Shown here: piece after piece, positions 12,061-22,826 of the stretch
How positions within the stretch are numbered: position 1 is the first letter of the stretch
How the letters are laid out: each line of letters opens with the position of its first letter
NCBI GenBank assembly: GCA_027579435.1
Contig: JANBPK010000920.1
Span: forward strand, 1-64,000
Reading direction: 5' to 3'
Length of the DNA stretch: 64,000 bases
From: Candolleomyces eurysporus
Lineage: Eukaryota > Basidiomycota > Agaricomycetes > Agaricales > Psathyrellaceae
Notes under the pieces: generated by a model
The model's input: the letters and a program-made list of their open reading frames with translations, nothing else
The model's database searches: none
What the model was told of the DNA's origin: nothing
Program-made: the position numbers and the translations under genes

Positions 12061-12703
12061 ACATAAGGTAGTTCTCTTTCAGTTTCATCCAACGTCACGT
12101 GGCGTGACAAATGTGTGACGCGCGCGTCCCGATTCGGTCAAAAAGGTCTTGAAAACACAAGATAAGTCAGTAACATATTTAAAACTGCATATATCGCAAA
12201 TCTAGCTCCAACAAATCAAAGAGAATAGTCCCATGTACATATGTGTAAGATATCAAACATATTGATCCACTCTATGCAAACTAGTTCCCAAAATACGACC
12301 CACAGCATCACGTAGGCCATAACATACTGCGTGATCATCATCTTCGCCTTTTCTGTGGGTTTTTGAGGAGAGAAGTGCTCAAGGACGCGTTTGGCAGCTC
12401 GGATAAAGTTTTCCAGGCGAGATTTTGCAACATTGTTTAAGGGAGGTGTCCTGGAGAGCTCGAAAGCTCTGATCACGTATTTCGGGAACTACCTCATGAA
12501 TTTTGAGCCAAAAGTTGTCTAGCTGATCCTGGACACTCAGATAGCATAACTGCAGCGATCTTTGGAGCCCGATTTGCCCCAAAATACAGTGTAAATATCT
12601 AAATCCATTATCTATAGTTTTGTGGACCATTTTTGCCCGAATTCGGAAGCGTCACGCTGAGTCACGTGACGTTAGACGAAACTGAGAGAGAACTACCTTA
12701 CGT
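12061..12703. mobile_element. MITE-like element with long terminal inverted repeats
   Basis: The left end 12061-12101 and the reverse complement of the right end 12663-12703 match over 41 nt with four mismatches. Both contain AAGGTAGTTCTCT, CAGTTTC and AACGTCACGTG. After a small gap the similarity resumes further in (12128-12148 against 12625-12646, around GATTCGG and CAAAAA), giving inverted repeats of roughly 80-90 nt. The 643-bp interior is AT-rich and encodes no transposase, so this is a non-autonomous DNA element. I could not identify a convincing target-site duplication. Superfamily unknown. Confidence 0.75.
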
Positions 12704-13684
12704 ATCACCCAAGCCATTGGGTATTGCGATGCACCTCCGCAGTCGGCTCCAAACGGCGCTGGGGACATACCTGCCAAAAACTGTTGCTGAAACTCGCGCT
12801 CAAACCTCATTCAACCAGCGCTCACGTCTTTTAAAGCCTAGTCCCACACGTACCCCAGAAAAGAAGTACCAGCGGGCACAAGAGGTACTTAATCAGATGA
12901 CGCAAACATGATGACGATCGCCGAGCCGGCGGCTATTTCTGTAATTGAATATCCGTTCTATAAATGGTTTTTTGCAAGTTATCGCAGATTGCATTCCTGG
13001 TTTGACTCTGAAGTTCGAATCTCTCGTTGAGAGGACCTCCTGTGCCTGCCCTCCAGTGGTACTGACTCGGACGGAGGCTACTTGATAGGATACGCAAGAT
13101 CTCCGCTTCAATCTCTCCAAGGAGACCAACTGGTGTCAATCAAACACTCACGATCGCCGCCATAGAATCCACCGCCCATGCACAAACTTAGGGCTTGAAG
13201 TCCATTGATGATCGTAAATGTACTTGGATTGATTCATATCAAAAGAACTCGCAGAACCCGAAACGTTTACAAGCCTGCCCAGCCACAGAATGAGCCTGAG
13301 CCACAAACCCTGTGTAAGGCGCTGCATCTCTAGCTGGCTTAGTACGAGTTTAAGAATTGCCCAGGTCGACCCAAAGTCTGTTCAAACACTGCCAGCAACA
13401 CAGATAAAGACAGTCGTTTTATCACCGCTAGTGCTGTCAGTATCTGTGAGCATCTGGGCGTTGGCTTGGCTACCACTTAGCAACTGCGCACTCGGCGTTA
13501 GGAACTCTCATTTGGTACCAATAGGCCATTCTCTGCACTAATTAACAGCGCTTCCTGATATAGCAAGGTGTGAACACAGACGTCATTGCTTGAATTGACC
13601 TGCTACTTGCTCGCTAATATTACACATTTCAAAATCCGAAAGTCATTACATCGGCGTTGGGTACTATTACTAGAGACGATTCCT
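12704..13684. other. intergenic region
   Basis: No supported gene. From about 13348 onward the sequence belongs to the first copy of the large duplicated segment. Minus-strand frames around 12893-13139 lack conserved motifs. Confidence 0.4.
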
Positions 13685-14691
13685 TCACTTCAACCATACA
13701 TTCTTGTTCTTCTCAACATACTCCCTCACGCCCAACTTCCCAACCTTCCTCGCTACGGCAAACTCGTCATCAGTCACCAACCTCTCAGCTGACCCCTTGT
13801 CCAAGTTCAGCTCAGCCTCAACCAGAAACTCGGCAGAAGCCTCAGGAAGACCATATGAGATGTATCGGGCGAGTGCCTCGTCGCGGGAGATGATCCTGTG
13901 CTTGATAGGTCGACCAAGAACGGTAGACAGGATTTGTGCGACCTTGAGATAACGATTAAAATTAAGTCGGTGCCTTTATTCCTCCGAGATGAAATGATTC
14001 AGACTTACCTCGTCGTAAGAAACCAAATCCGGTCCAATGAGGATAGGACCGCTATTCGCTTCGTCCTCGGGATCAATGACGCCCTCATGTACAATCGCGT
14101 CAAACGCCGCCTGTACGATATCATCGACCGCAATGAAGGGTACGCGACCCTTAGGAAGAGGCGAAACGATCTCGTCATGCTCTTTGATACGTGGTTCACG
14201 GGAGAGGTTATCTAAGCAATTTGTGGGCTCAGAGTCTGTGGAGACTTCGAAACAGAATGTAACTCACCGATAAACCAAGTAGGCCTCAGCGCTACATAAT
14301 CAATCACACCCCTCTTCTCCAAGACGACCTTCTCCAGATAGCCATGCACCGCACCCATCTCCGGGCCCCCCTTGACACAATCCGAAGCACTGATTACCAC
14401 GAACCTCTTGACACCTTTCTCGATCGCCAAGTCGATGAAAGGAGCGACCTTGGGGAGAGGGTCGATGGCCACGGCAGGGAGGATGTACACCGACTCAACG
14501 GGCTTGATATCTTGACGTTTGAACGCGTTTTCGAAAGTTGAGGCATCGTCCCAATCGAATGGAACCCAAGCGAACCCATCTGTGCCCCGTCCGGCTCGAG
14601 AGCCAAACAGGACGGATCGATCGGCTTCTTGGAGACGACGCGCGAGTCCGAGTCCAATTTGCGAAGCACCGCCTGTGATGAAGGTAGTCAT
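13685..14691 (-). CDS. EasG/NmrA-like NAD(P)-binding reductase, copy 1
   Basis: Atypical SDR of the family containing the ergot alkaloid enzyme EasG (agroclavine/festuclavine dehydrogenase) and NmrA-like proteins. Three exons. It begins MTTFITGGASQIGLGLARRL, a Rossmann dinucleotide motif with the GxxGxG pattern shifted as in NmrA. Next come FGSRAG, which contacts the cofactor phosphate in relatives, then RFVVISASDC and YVALRPTWFIG. Exon 2 contains LSREPRIKEHDEIVSPLP and FIAVDDIVQAAFDA; exon 3 ends NKNVWLK before the TGA at 13685-13687. The donors at YDE|GTAAGT and FIG are conserved in the second copy. About 300 residues, full length for the family. Many basidiomycete members exist without an ergot pathway, so the substrate is unknown. 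No other ergot-type genes are nearby. Confidence 0.85.
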
Positions 14692-14801
14692 ATTATTGAC
14701 ACGGAGTTCGTTCAGAGTTGAAAAGTTGTAGGTTGGAGCTGCCTGAGAGGAGTGGGTTGGAGCTGTTATCAGTTGGACTGAAATGTCTTTGTGGTACTCT
14801 T

Positions 14802-14813
14802 ATATTATATACC
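14802..14813 (-). promoter_or_regulatory. TATA box of EasG-like gene 1
   Basis: On the minus strand the sequence reads GTATATAATATA, about 110 bp upstream of the ATG at 14691. The same position in the duplicated copy carries a TATATATATATA run, so the element is kept in both promoters. Confidence 0.5.
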
Positions 14814-16740
14814 TTCGGGTTTCGAGGCGAGGCGAGGCTAATTGACTTTGTGGACAAAAATCTGAGTCTGAGTCAGCGTGGGACTGGGCATTGACTGGGC
14901 TACTGGGACGGTGCTGCGCCGTGGTACGCGCCGTAGTACGCGCGTGCGCGTGCCCCTTCTTCTTTGGTTGACAACGATCGTTCCACTCCATCCATGCTCG
15001 TTGCTGACTGAGAAAATAGAATCAGGATTGACAAGAACAGGAAAAGGGGTGGCAGATGCACAGTCCGCAATGGACATGTGCCAGGGACATTGTTGTCGGA
15101 AGATCGGAAAGAACTTCAAGGAATTTCATGGAAGGGATTCGAAGGGATGTTTCTCTGAGCGAACCTTTCTCGAGTCTGTACCCGATTGCTGATGCTGACC
15201 ATGGAATTCAAGACTCGACATAATTACACAGAAGCACGATATCTGGGTCTTGGCAAGTGGAAACCCAAATTGGAGATTAGCCTGCAAGGGAGATCATATT
15301 TGGATACGATACGTCGGAGTTTACTCCATACGGTTTACAGATTCGACACATCGTACTTCCCGTAAATAGAGTCTAGCAGGGATTTCAACATGTTGAACCC
15401 AGACGACGTGGGCTCACTCACAGTTGATGTTACATAGTATCATATTTCTACTCCGCGTCGTGACCGTCAGTCGCTGGGTCAGAGTCTGGAGCTGGATTTT
15501 TGTAGCGAAACCCCTGCCAGGGTGGATATACTGTCTGCCCTATAACGTATCAAGTCTTAACCGTCGCTCGCAACGTCCTGTTTCAGTGGCGCTCACTAGG
15601 GATCAAATCTGCGAAATTTCGTTGAAAACATTAGTTCCATTCACCGTCGAAGAAGTTAACGTACTCTGCTCTGTGGTTTTAGCCGGCCTCGCAGTGATAG
15701 TGCCAGTAGGATTGGCTACAGTCAACTCGATAAGGAGTAGAGTCAGGAGGAGGTTGCAGAAAGTCGTTTTTGAAATCATACTAGCCATAGAGTTCTTTCA
15801 GTTGTGGGTCTTGATTGACCCAACGTTGCTCGTATATATCGTAAATCAAGAGAATGATCGCAGGCTCGAGGCTGCCCTCCAGCATCGCCTCCCACATCTT
15901 ATCAATGATTAGGGTCAAGGGAGAAGCATAATCAACTATCACATCACTGAAAACCATGAGTTGACAGGGGAAAAGGTTTCGCATGCCACGGGAAGCTGAA
16001 ACACGACTACGATTTGAAGTACTCTCAGTGGTAGATTTGTGTCAGGCCCTTGGCACTAAGTTGCAACGCAAAATCTAACATTAGCGCACTTGGCTTGTGA
16101 AAGTTCCCAAAAGAACTCGAGCAATAGGAGAGTCTCTGCGTTAAACCTGCACAAAATCTTCCGTTGCTGATCTGGACATTGACATCCCGTGATCTATCCG
16201 CCATTGCAGTGTACGGTACCGTCCATATTCACCTTCTATGCTGGTCAATGCTATAAAAGTTTCTCAGGAGAAGAGGTAGTGGTATTATATCCATGAAGGA
16301 ATAAGACATTCAGGCCATCTGTGAAAACTCTTCATATTTGTTTTCACCAATTACAAGGGCCATTCTGGTCGCAGCAATGACGTCACCCCGATACACCAAC
16401 GCAGATGGGGAGCCGATAGAAGATCATAAGATTGTATTTATATATCCTTCTAGTGCTTCCCGAAACCAATTTTTGGCTCTCCGTCCTTGGAGACGACGCT
16501 CTGGAGGGCGGTCCGGTGACTCCAGGTAAAGGTGCCTCGACGCAGGCTTATCAAACTTCCTGCCCTCCGGGCATCACGGACAGATCGACGAATAAAAGCA
16601 AGGGATCTTTGACGTTACTCTTTACCCACACTCTAAATTCGCGCTGCATTCAAGATCATAAAGCGCTCCTGTGAGTCGATGTTTCTTGTATCTATCAAAG
16701 GTGCACCTCGTGTTGATGAGTACTCAATCACAGTAACAAT
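14814..16740. other. intergenic region, partly duplicated
   Basis: The part to about 15330 belongs to the duplicated segment and carries a weakly conserved + strand frame that I do not accept as coding. The remainder is unique and holds only a small candidate secreted-protein frame on the minus strand (15603-15788). Confidence 0.4.
15603..15788 (-). CDS. possible small secreted protein
   Basis: A 61-codon frame with a credible signal peptide: a short polar start, a hydrophobic core (CNLLLTLLLIELTV) and a likely cleavage after TVA before NPTG. The predicted mature part is about 37 residues, Thr/Ser-rich and without cysteines. No intron, homology or paralogue in the window supports it. Chance occurrence of such a short frame is a real possibility. 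Confidence 0.3.
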   Translation of the reverse strand: MASMISKTTFCNLLLTLLLIELTVANPTGTITARPAKTTEQSTLTSSTVNGTNVFNEISQI

Positions 16741-18541
16741 GCAGAAGTACGATACTGTGTCAAACTTCTCGGAGGATCTCTGGTTAGAAGTCGGACGGCA
16801 CCTCTCGCCTGCGACCGTATTCACTCTGAGCCACGTAAGCTCATTCCTTAGCTGTCGGTTAATGAATGAAACTGAACTGCCTTTGTCCGGTCCTGGGTGG
16901 ACAGACATGCCAAACCCTCCATCGGATCTTTTCGCAGAAGCAAATCTGGGTCCTAATTCTTCAATCTGTTTGCCGAGAACACTCGTTGTTCTTCCCATCC
17001 TTTCCCGTCGAAGATATGTCAATTGTTGAGGTTCAGCGGGCGGCCCTTGGCCCTTGGCGCTTCTCCAACATGGTGGCAAAACACAAATCCGACTATGATG
17101 CTGTGAATGGCGACCATGATTACGGCGTCCTGCACCCCAAGACAACTGTGCTTTTCCAGACGCTACCTGCGACGAACCGAGATAAGCATTTTTTGGTTCC
17201 AGGAGGGAGATATCTGGTCACCGCGACGCCTGGATCGCTTCAGCTCTGGGACCTTGGCGTCGCAGGGTATCTTTCAAGCATTGGCCCTCGAATGCTGTCG
17301 AGAGTAAACTTGAAGTTGGAGTCGGCAGTCGAGCCTGGGGCTGAAAGAGAGCTAGATAATATCACTGATCTCGTCGTCCAGCAGGTTCAAGTTGATCAAT
17401 TGCGCATTGCAATCTTAGCGATGGACGGTGACATTTTGCTGTGAGTCTCGTCCATCTAAGGCCGCCAATTCTGTACGAATTCACCACTCCTTTAATGCCA
17501 CCGCAGCGCCCAGGTGTTCAATGTCACGCCTGCAGACGAAAATTCCGCTTTCGTTCAACTCGCCTTACTTCAAATCCACGCTGCTATCCAAACGACGTGG
17601 GACCTGCTGATCAATGGCAATTATCTAGGAGTGCGATTAGACGACAACTATCTCATGTTATGGGACTTCATCGGAGGGGCATACCTGTTGTGGGACATTT
17701 ACGCATTCGGTGAACAACGTCATGGTCACTTGGGACCTAGGGTGCGTGATATAACCTCCAGCCGTACCTTCGAGCATCAGAACTAAGAACTGAGCGACAC
17801 CGCTTGTGGTAGGTTACAGTCATCGGTGACGTTGTCATCCATCTTACTTCAACGGGTATTATATCATGGCAGATACCGCCTCTGGATTTGCTCCCAAACT
17901 CTAGCAGGATCATTCCCCTGGAAGCTTTGAATTGTAGGCCCACGCCGGTTGACCTCGCACGGACTCCGTTCAGTTTCACACCTCCTCGGGACCATCATGT
18001 CGCCTTTCATTTTCCCTCACCTTGGTATCACAGTACCGGCGTCCCTTGGTCTTTCGATGCACTTATCCGGCCACGCCCTCTTTTTAGAACGCCTATTTTT
18101 CGCCGGAAGTCGGACTTCCATCCAACAATGGGGTATCGGTACAGCCTGGAGGCTGAACCAGGTGGGGAGAGGATCAAGACCACTTGCCTCGCAACATTCA
18201 CCTTCCCTGACTGTGGGGAGGTCTGGCCGCTCGTGAACCATGTCGGTAGCTTTGAATTTGGGTTTACCTCTGGAAACATCGTGAAGGGATATCGAGCCCA
18301 GGGGGCGTACAAGTGGAGATGCTACCTGTCGTCCCTCATTCCGAAGCCTCCAGAAGAGCATGATGCAGACCAAGGAGGGAACAGCACAGAACCTCGGCGT
18401 TCAGACATGAAATTGACGCCGATATCCAAAACCGTACATGTACAAGTGAAATCGTGCTGGGTTTGTCCTGCCTCCGGTCGGTCAGTGCGGGCTATCAGTG
18501 GAAACGATGGGGTTCACCTGTATATTTGTGACTATCTCTAG
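16741..18541 (+). CDS. F-box/propeller-like protein A
   Basis: Probable substrate receptor of an SCF ubiquitin ligase. The N-terminal F-box-like segment reads FSEDLWLEVGRHLSPATVF. Intron 1 splits SH|TCQTLHRIF (donor after 16834, acceptor before 16905), and a second intron follows DGDIL (donor at 17441). The middle contains repeated propeller-like strands: FLVPGGRYLVTATPGSLQLW, then a DGD-to-LQLWDLGV and LMLWDFIGG pattern with W at fixed spacing, resembling WD40 repeats without a strict WD dipeptide. The C-terminal exon runs from VIGDVVIHLTSTGIISW to VHLYICDYL. Intron positions and the ending DYL are shared with genes B and C downstream; this copy is the most diverged of the three. Start chosen at MQKYD because it lies just before the F-box. 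Binding target unknown. Confidence 0.7.
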
Positions 18542-19041
18542 CACATACAACTGTACCGATTCCCAATCCTGGTTGATTGTTTGTGTTCACGCTTTCTGTA
18601 CTCCGCTCTTCCACAACCAACAAATGATTCTCAGCGGTAGGAGCATCAACGGCACATACGTCGCCTATCTCCTCTCTTTGAATCTGCTGCTGCCCGCCTA
18701 ACTCGCATGCATTTTCAAACAACCACATCGATCTCTCTGCGTACAGCGTCAGGCAAATCAGTGAGGTCTATGGCCAAGATGAATTCCACATCGTGGACTA
18801 TCTGTAGCACCACACTTCTATTTGAGGTCTTTTCACATAGGCTGATGATTTGGCGAGCTCTTTCCAAAGTGCGTGTGGTGGCAGGCCGGTGGAGTTAATT
18901 TACATTGATTGCTTGTGTTAGGTACCGGGGCCTTCGACCTTGCGATGTCAAGCCAAACAACTGTCTTGCCGTTTGCCCTGGCTCTTCCACTACGACCAAG
19001 ATTAAATAGCGACGGTGGCTATCTCTGATACGCTCCGGATA
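18542..19041. other. intergenic region
   Basis: Between F-box genes A and B. The last ~130 bp (a CCTTCGACCTTGC-type block followed by AAGCCAAACAA) resembles the region just upstream of gene C, so promoter sequence was duplicated with the genes. No gene seen. Confidence 0.4.
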
Positions 19042-20843
19042 ATGTCGCAACGGGAGGCCCCTACACATTCTGTGACCAACCCAACAGGCGCTTCCCCCTT
19101 CACAGAAGTTCCCGCAGAACTCTGGTCAGAGGTCGTGAAGTATCTAGCCCCGCAGGACGCCCTATTGTTAGGTCATGTAAGTGAGCCTCTGACCGCTGTA
19201 CCACAATCATTGACTCATAACACTGAATGTACTTATAGGTCTGTCGAGCGCTTCATAGAATTCTCTCATCCAAGTCTGTCTGGGTTCTGATTATACGTTC
19301 AGTTTGTCGCGATCGAGAACTATTTCTCCCCTCATACCCTGTCGAAACAATGAATTTGGGCGAAATCCAGCGTGCCTCCCTTGGGCCGTATCTCTGGGAG
19401 AAGAAAATTGCCACTTACCACGCAAACGATGTCCTTCACGGTGGAGATCAGTTGGAACTATTGACGCCGACCTCGCGACACTTGTACGGGGATCCTATCG
19501 ACTGGTCTGGCCATTTTCTGGTACCGGGTGGAAGGTTCCTTGTCTCAGCCATGTCCTCCATGACTCTATCGGTATGGGACCTTGGAGTCGTAGGTCGAAC
19601 CACTGCTCATCCACGACTGGTGGCAGAAGTGGAACTGGTGTCAGGAAGAGATGATGAGGGGTACGACGAGGACGAGTTTGGTGTTTCGATCTCTGATATC
19701 TGCGTCCAGAAGATCAGCGACGATCGCCTGCGAATTGCGGTTATCACATCGCCACAAATCCTAATGTGAGTGTTTGCTTGTGCTGCTTGATTATCACTCA
19801 CCACGCATTCTCTTCTCAACGCTCGTCTACTATCGGTCAGCGCCAAGGTATACGAGATCTCCCCTGCGGATGAGGACCCCAGTTTCAAAGTGCTCGGCTC
19901 GTTCCGTCTGAGCACGATCGGGATAGAGGCGATCTGGAAGCTTCTAATAGACGGGGATCGTTTGCTGATAGGAGTGGAGGAGTTCTATGTCATGCTCTGG
20001 GAGTATGTGACAGGACGGTATATTATATGGAAGATTGGCAACCTCGGTACCGATCCGGAGGTACGTACCAAGACCTACCTCACTGCTTCAAACGTCCCGA
20101 CATTCTATCCGTAGATTTCTATTGTTGGGAATCTCATTTTGCACCTTTCGGACAACGGAGTTACAACCTGGCTAATACCCGTGTTGGATACGCCGCTATC
20201 GTTGACCAGCAGCATTAGTGCCTTTGACGACCTTCCTACGCAAGCTCCTGCTAACCTTCGTATTGTGCCCTTTGGCTGCGTGGTGCCGTCGGGTTGCAGG
20301 ATATCGTTTCTCTTACCCTCAACTTGGTATCATACTACACACATACCTTTCGTCTTCGACGTGATTCACAAGCCCTTTTCCAATATTGACAAGGATACAA
20401 CGGCGCATCGCTACATGATTTCCGTTAGTCCGGTTGACCCAACGCAAGTGAAAGTTACCTGGCTCACTTCGATCAGTCTGGTCGACAAAGAGAATAAATT
20501 GTTCACCCTCGATGGTACTGGAAGTCTGGAAACCAGTCACCTGGGCGCCGCTGTCCTTCGAACCTACCGATCCGGAAGAGGTAGTGGTCGTCGTCGGCCT
20601 ACTACAGGGCAACACAGGACCCATCTTTACTCTGTCATTTCTGGTCCACTGGCGGATCAGGATACGCAACGAAACTCTCCTTCTCCAGTGTTCGGTTTAG
20701 CCATTGCCCAGCTAACACCTATATATAACCAAATGCCCGTCTCCGTTTCACTCTGCACCTCGTCCGGTAGGGCAGTCGAACTCGTCCGCCCTGCACTTCC
20801 GGGCAGTGCTCAATGCGAGTTCAATGTAACGGATTATCTCTAG
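19042..20843 (+). CDS. F-box/propeller-like protein B
   Basis: Paralogue of the genes at 16741 and 23958. Starts MSQREAP (an in-frame upstream ATG at 19015 is possible). The F-box-like segment is EVPAELWSEVVKYLAPQDAL. Four exons with the same junctions as gene C: LGH|VCRALHRI, QI|AKVYEI, then an intron before the exon starting near IVGNLILHLSDNGVTTW. Propeller-like strands include HFLVPGGRFLVSAMSSMTLS and EFYVMLWEYVTGRYIIWKIG. It ends ECEFNVTDYL-like before the TAG at 20843. Closer to C than to A across all exons (for example LGEIQRASLGPYLWEKK in both). Presumed SCF substrate adaptor; the target is unknown. Confidence 0.75.
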
Positions 20844-21682
20844 TGTTACATCGCTCAATTTATTCTTTTTTCATAAAGTATGTTACTGTTGCTTGTAGAT
20901 AGGTCTCGAAGTGCCGCTTGGCTCTCTTCAATTGATCATATCCCCCTGTTCGAACCCCAATACAAGACATCCAACCAAAAGAAGCACATCAGGGATGAAG
21001 CCAACAGGTGTGCGCCGGCCACCAATCAGTGTCTTGCTCAGACAAGGAGCTCCTTTTGCTGAATGCCACCCCACTCTCAGTAGCATCTATACTAACGTAG
21101 GTTCTCGACAAACTTAGCTTGGATGCGCCGAAATGTAGGGACTCCGCGGTGAATAAGGTCAAGACGGGGGTAGGGATCTCGCGTATAATACCCCGCAGTG
21201 TACGTGCTGCATCGGTATATGGGTCCAATTCTTTGTGAAGTCTCAATGTCTCCTCGTGATGACAGGCTCATACACCAGCGGGCACCACGTCGAACCATAG
21301 AAAACCTGGAAGAAATGGTTTGTAGTGCCGGGGAAGGGTCGATCATCGACAATTAGTCTAAGAATTGCCCAAGTCAGCTCCAAGTCTTCTCAAACACTGC
21401 CCACAACACGAATAAAGACAGTCGTTATATAACCGGTAGTGCTATCAGCACCTGAGGGCATCTGGGCGTTGGCTTGGCTACTATTTAGTAACTGTGCGCT
21501 CGGCTTTAGGAACTCTCATTTGCAACCGATAGGCCGTTGTTCTCTACTCTAATCAACAGCGCTTCCTGAGATAGCAAGGTGTGAACGTGAACATGGATGC
21601 TTGAAGTTAATGACTTGCTACTATTACATGCATCTCAAAAATCTGGAAGCTATTACATCGGTCTTGGTTCCTATCAGACTAT
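20844..21682. other. intergenic region around the decayed fragment
   Basis: Apart from the putative decarboxylase relic, the part from 21357 is the noncoding left edge of duplicated segment copy 2. No other gene. Confidence 0.4.
20989..21352 (-). pseudogene. decayed phosphatidylserine decarboxylase fragment
   Basis: Across two minus-strand frames, pieces resemble the catalytic core of the decarboxylase at 7658-11778. RIGPIYR..TYTAGYYTRDP compares with [19 protein letters not shown], and after a frameshift ENLR / YVSIDATESGVAFS compares with [19 protein letters not shown]. The order is right, but spacing is longer by about the length of the intron that the intact gene has between these motifs. 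Stops and the frame change mean it cannot make a functional enzyme. The match is short, so coincidence is not excluded. Confidence 0.35.
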
Positions 21683-22695
21683 TCACTTCAACCATACGCC
21701 CTTGTTCTTCTCAATATACTCCTTCACACCCACCTTCCCAACCTTCCTCGCTACAGCAAACTCGTCATCAGTCATCAGCCTCTCAGCTGATCCCTTGTCC
21801 AAGCTCAGTTCAGCCTCAACCACAATCTCGGCGGAAGCCTCCGGAAAACCATATGAAATGTATTGAGTCAGTGCCTCGTCGCGGGAGATGATCCTGTGCT
21901 TGATAGGCCGACCAAGGACAGTAGAGAGGATTTGTGCGACCTTGAGATTAAAGTAACTCGGTGCATTTTTTCCTCCGAGATGAAGCGATCCAGACTTACC
22001 TCGTCGTAAGAAACCAAATCCGGTCCGATGAGGATAGGCTCGCTATTCGCTTCGTCGTCGGGATCAATGACGCCCTCATGTACAATCGCGTCAAACGCCG
22101 CCTGTGCAATATCCTCGACCGCAATGAAGGGTACGCGAGCCTTGTGAAGGGGCGTGACGATCTCGTCATGCTCCTTGATATGCGTGTACTGTTCACGCGA
22201 GAGGTTGTCTTAGCAAGGCGTAAGCTCAGAGTCCGTGGAGAACGTGAAACAGCATCAGAATTTAACTCACCGGTAAACCAAGTAGGCCTCAACGCCACGT
22301 AATCGATTAAACCCCTCTTCTCCAGAATGACCTTCTCCAAATACCCATGCACCGCGCCCATCTCTGGTCCCCCCNTTGGGACAATCTGCGGCACTGATCA
22401 CAACGAACCTCTTCACACCTTTCTCGATCGCCAAATCGATGAAAGGAGCGACCTTGGGGAGAGGGTCGATGGCCACGGCAGGGAGGATGTATACCGACTC
22501 AACGGGCTTGATATCTTGACGTTTGAACGCGTTTTCGAAAGTCGAGGCATCGTCCCAGTCGAATGGAACCCAAGCGAACCCATCCGTGCCCCGTCCAGCT
22601 CGAGAGCCAAACAGGACGGATCGATCGGCTTGGTGGAGACGACGCGCGAGTCCGAGTCCGATTTGGGAGGCACCACCTGTGATGAAGGTAGTCAT
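21683..22695 (-). CDS. EasG/NmrA-like NAD(P)-binding reductase, copy 2
   Basis: Near-duplicate of the gene at 13685-14691, with the same three exons, the same N-terminal TGGASQIGLGLARRL motif and the same NKN-type C-terminal region. The raw frame breaks at the N at 22375: the first copy has DCVKGGPEMGAVHGYLEKV, while here the extra undetermined base beside a run of six C shifts the frame so that the second half of exon 1 reads in another frame. Dropping that base restores alignment, so this is probably an assembly artefact rather than a mutation. Exon 2 differs slightly (IVTPLHKARVPFIAVEDIAQ). Substrate unknown. The promoter keeps a TATA run at 22812-22826. Confidence 0.8.
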
Positions 22696-22811
22696 ATTAT
22701 TGACCCGGAGTTCGTTGAGGGTTTAAGAATAGTAATTTGTTGTTGTCTGAGAGGAGTGGCTTGAGCTATTATCAGTTGGTCAGTGATGGACTAAACCGTC
22801 TTCGTGATTCT

Positions 22812-22826
22812 CATATATATATATAC
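22812..22826 (-). promoter_or_regulatory. TATA run of EasG-like gene 2
   Basis: Alternating TATATATATATA about 120 bp upstream of the ATG at 22695, at the position equivalent to the TATA box of copy 1. Confidence 0.45.

Larger units (their letters stand above)
13348..15330. repeat. duplicated segment, copy 1 (EasG-like gene plus flanks)
   Basis: Matches 21357-23330 in the same orientation, about 8 kb away. The shared part starts near TAAGAATTGCCCA and runs through a noncoding 3' flank, the whole EasG-like gene, its promoter and a further ~500 bp. It ends near TTGGAGATTAGCCTG about 40 bp before the limit. Introns and flanks are conserved as well as exons, so the duplication is fairly recent. 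Confidence 0.85.

Noticed and set aside
12216..12630. Minus-strand frames inside the MITE-like element
   Set aside because: No transposase motif; the element appears non-autonomous and these short frames are incidental.
15424..15912. 162-codon hydrophobic + strand frame
   Set aside because: It is antisense to the candidate small secreted frame, lacks splice context or motifs, and its hydrophobic parts look like a shadow.
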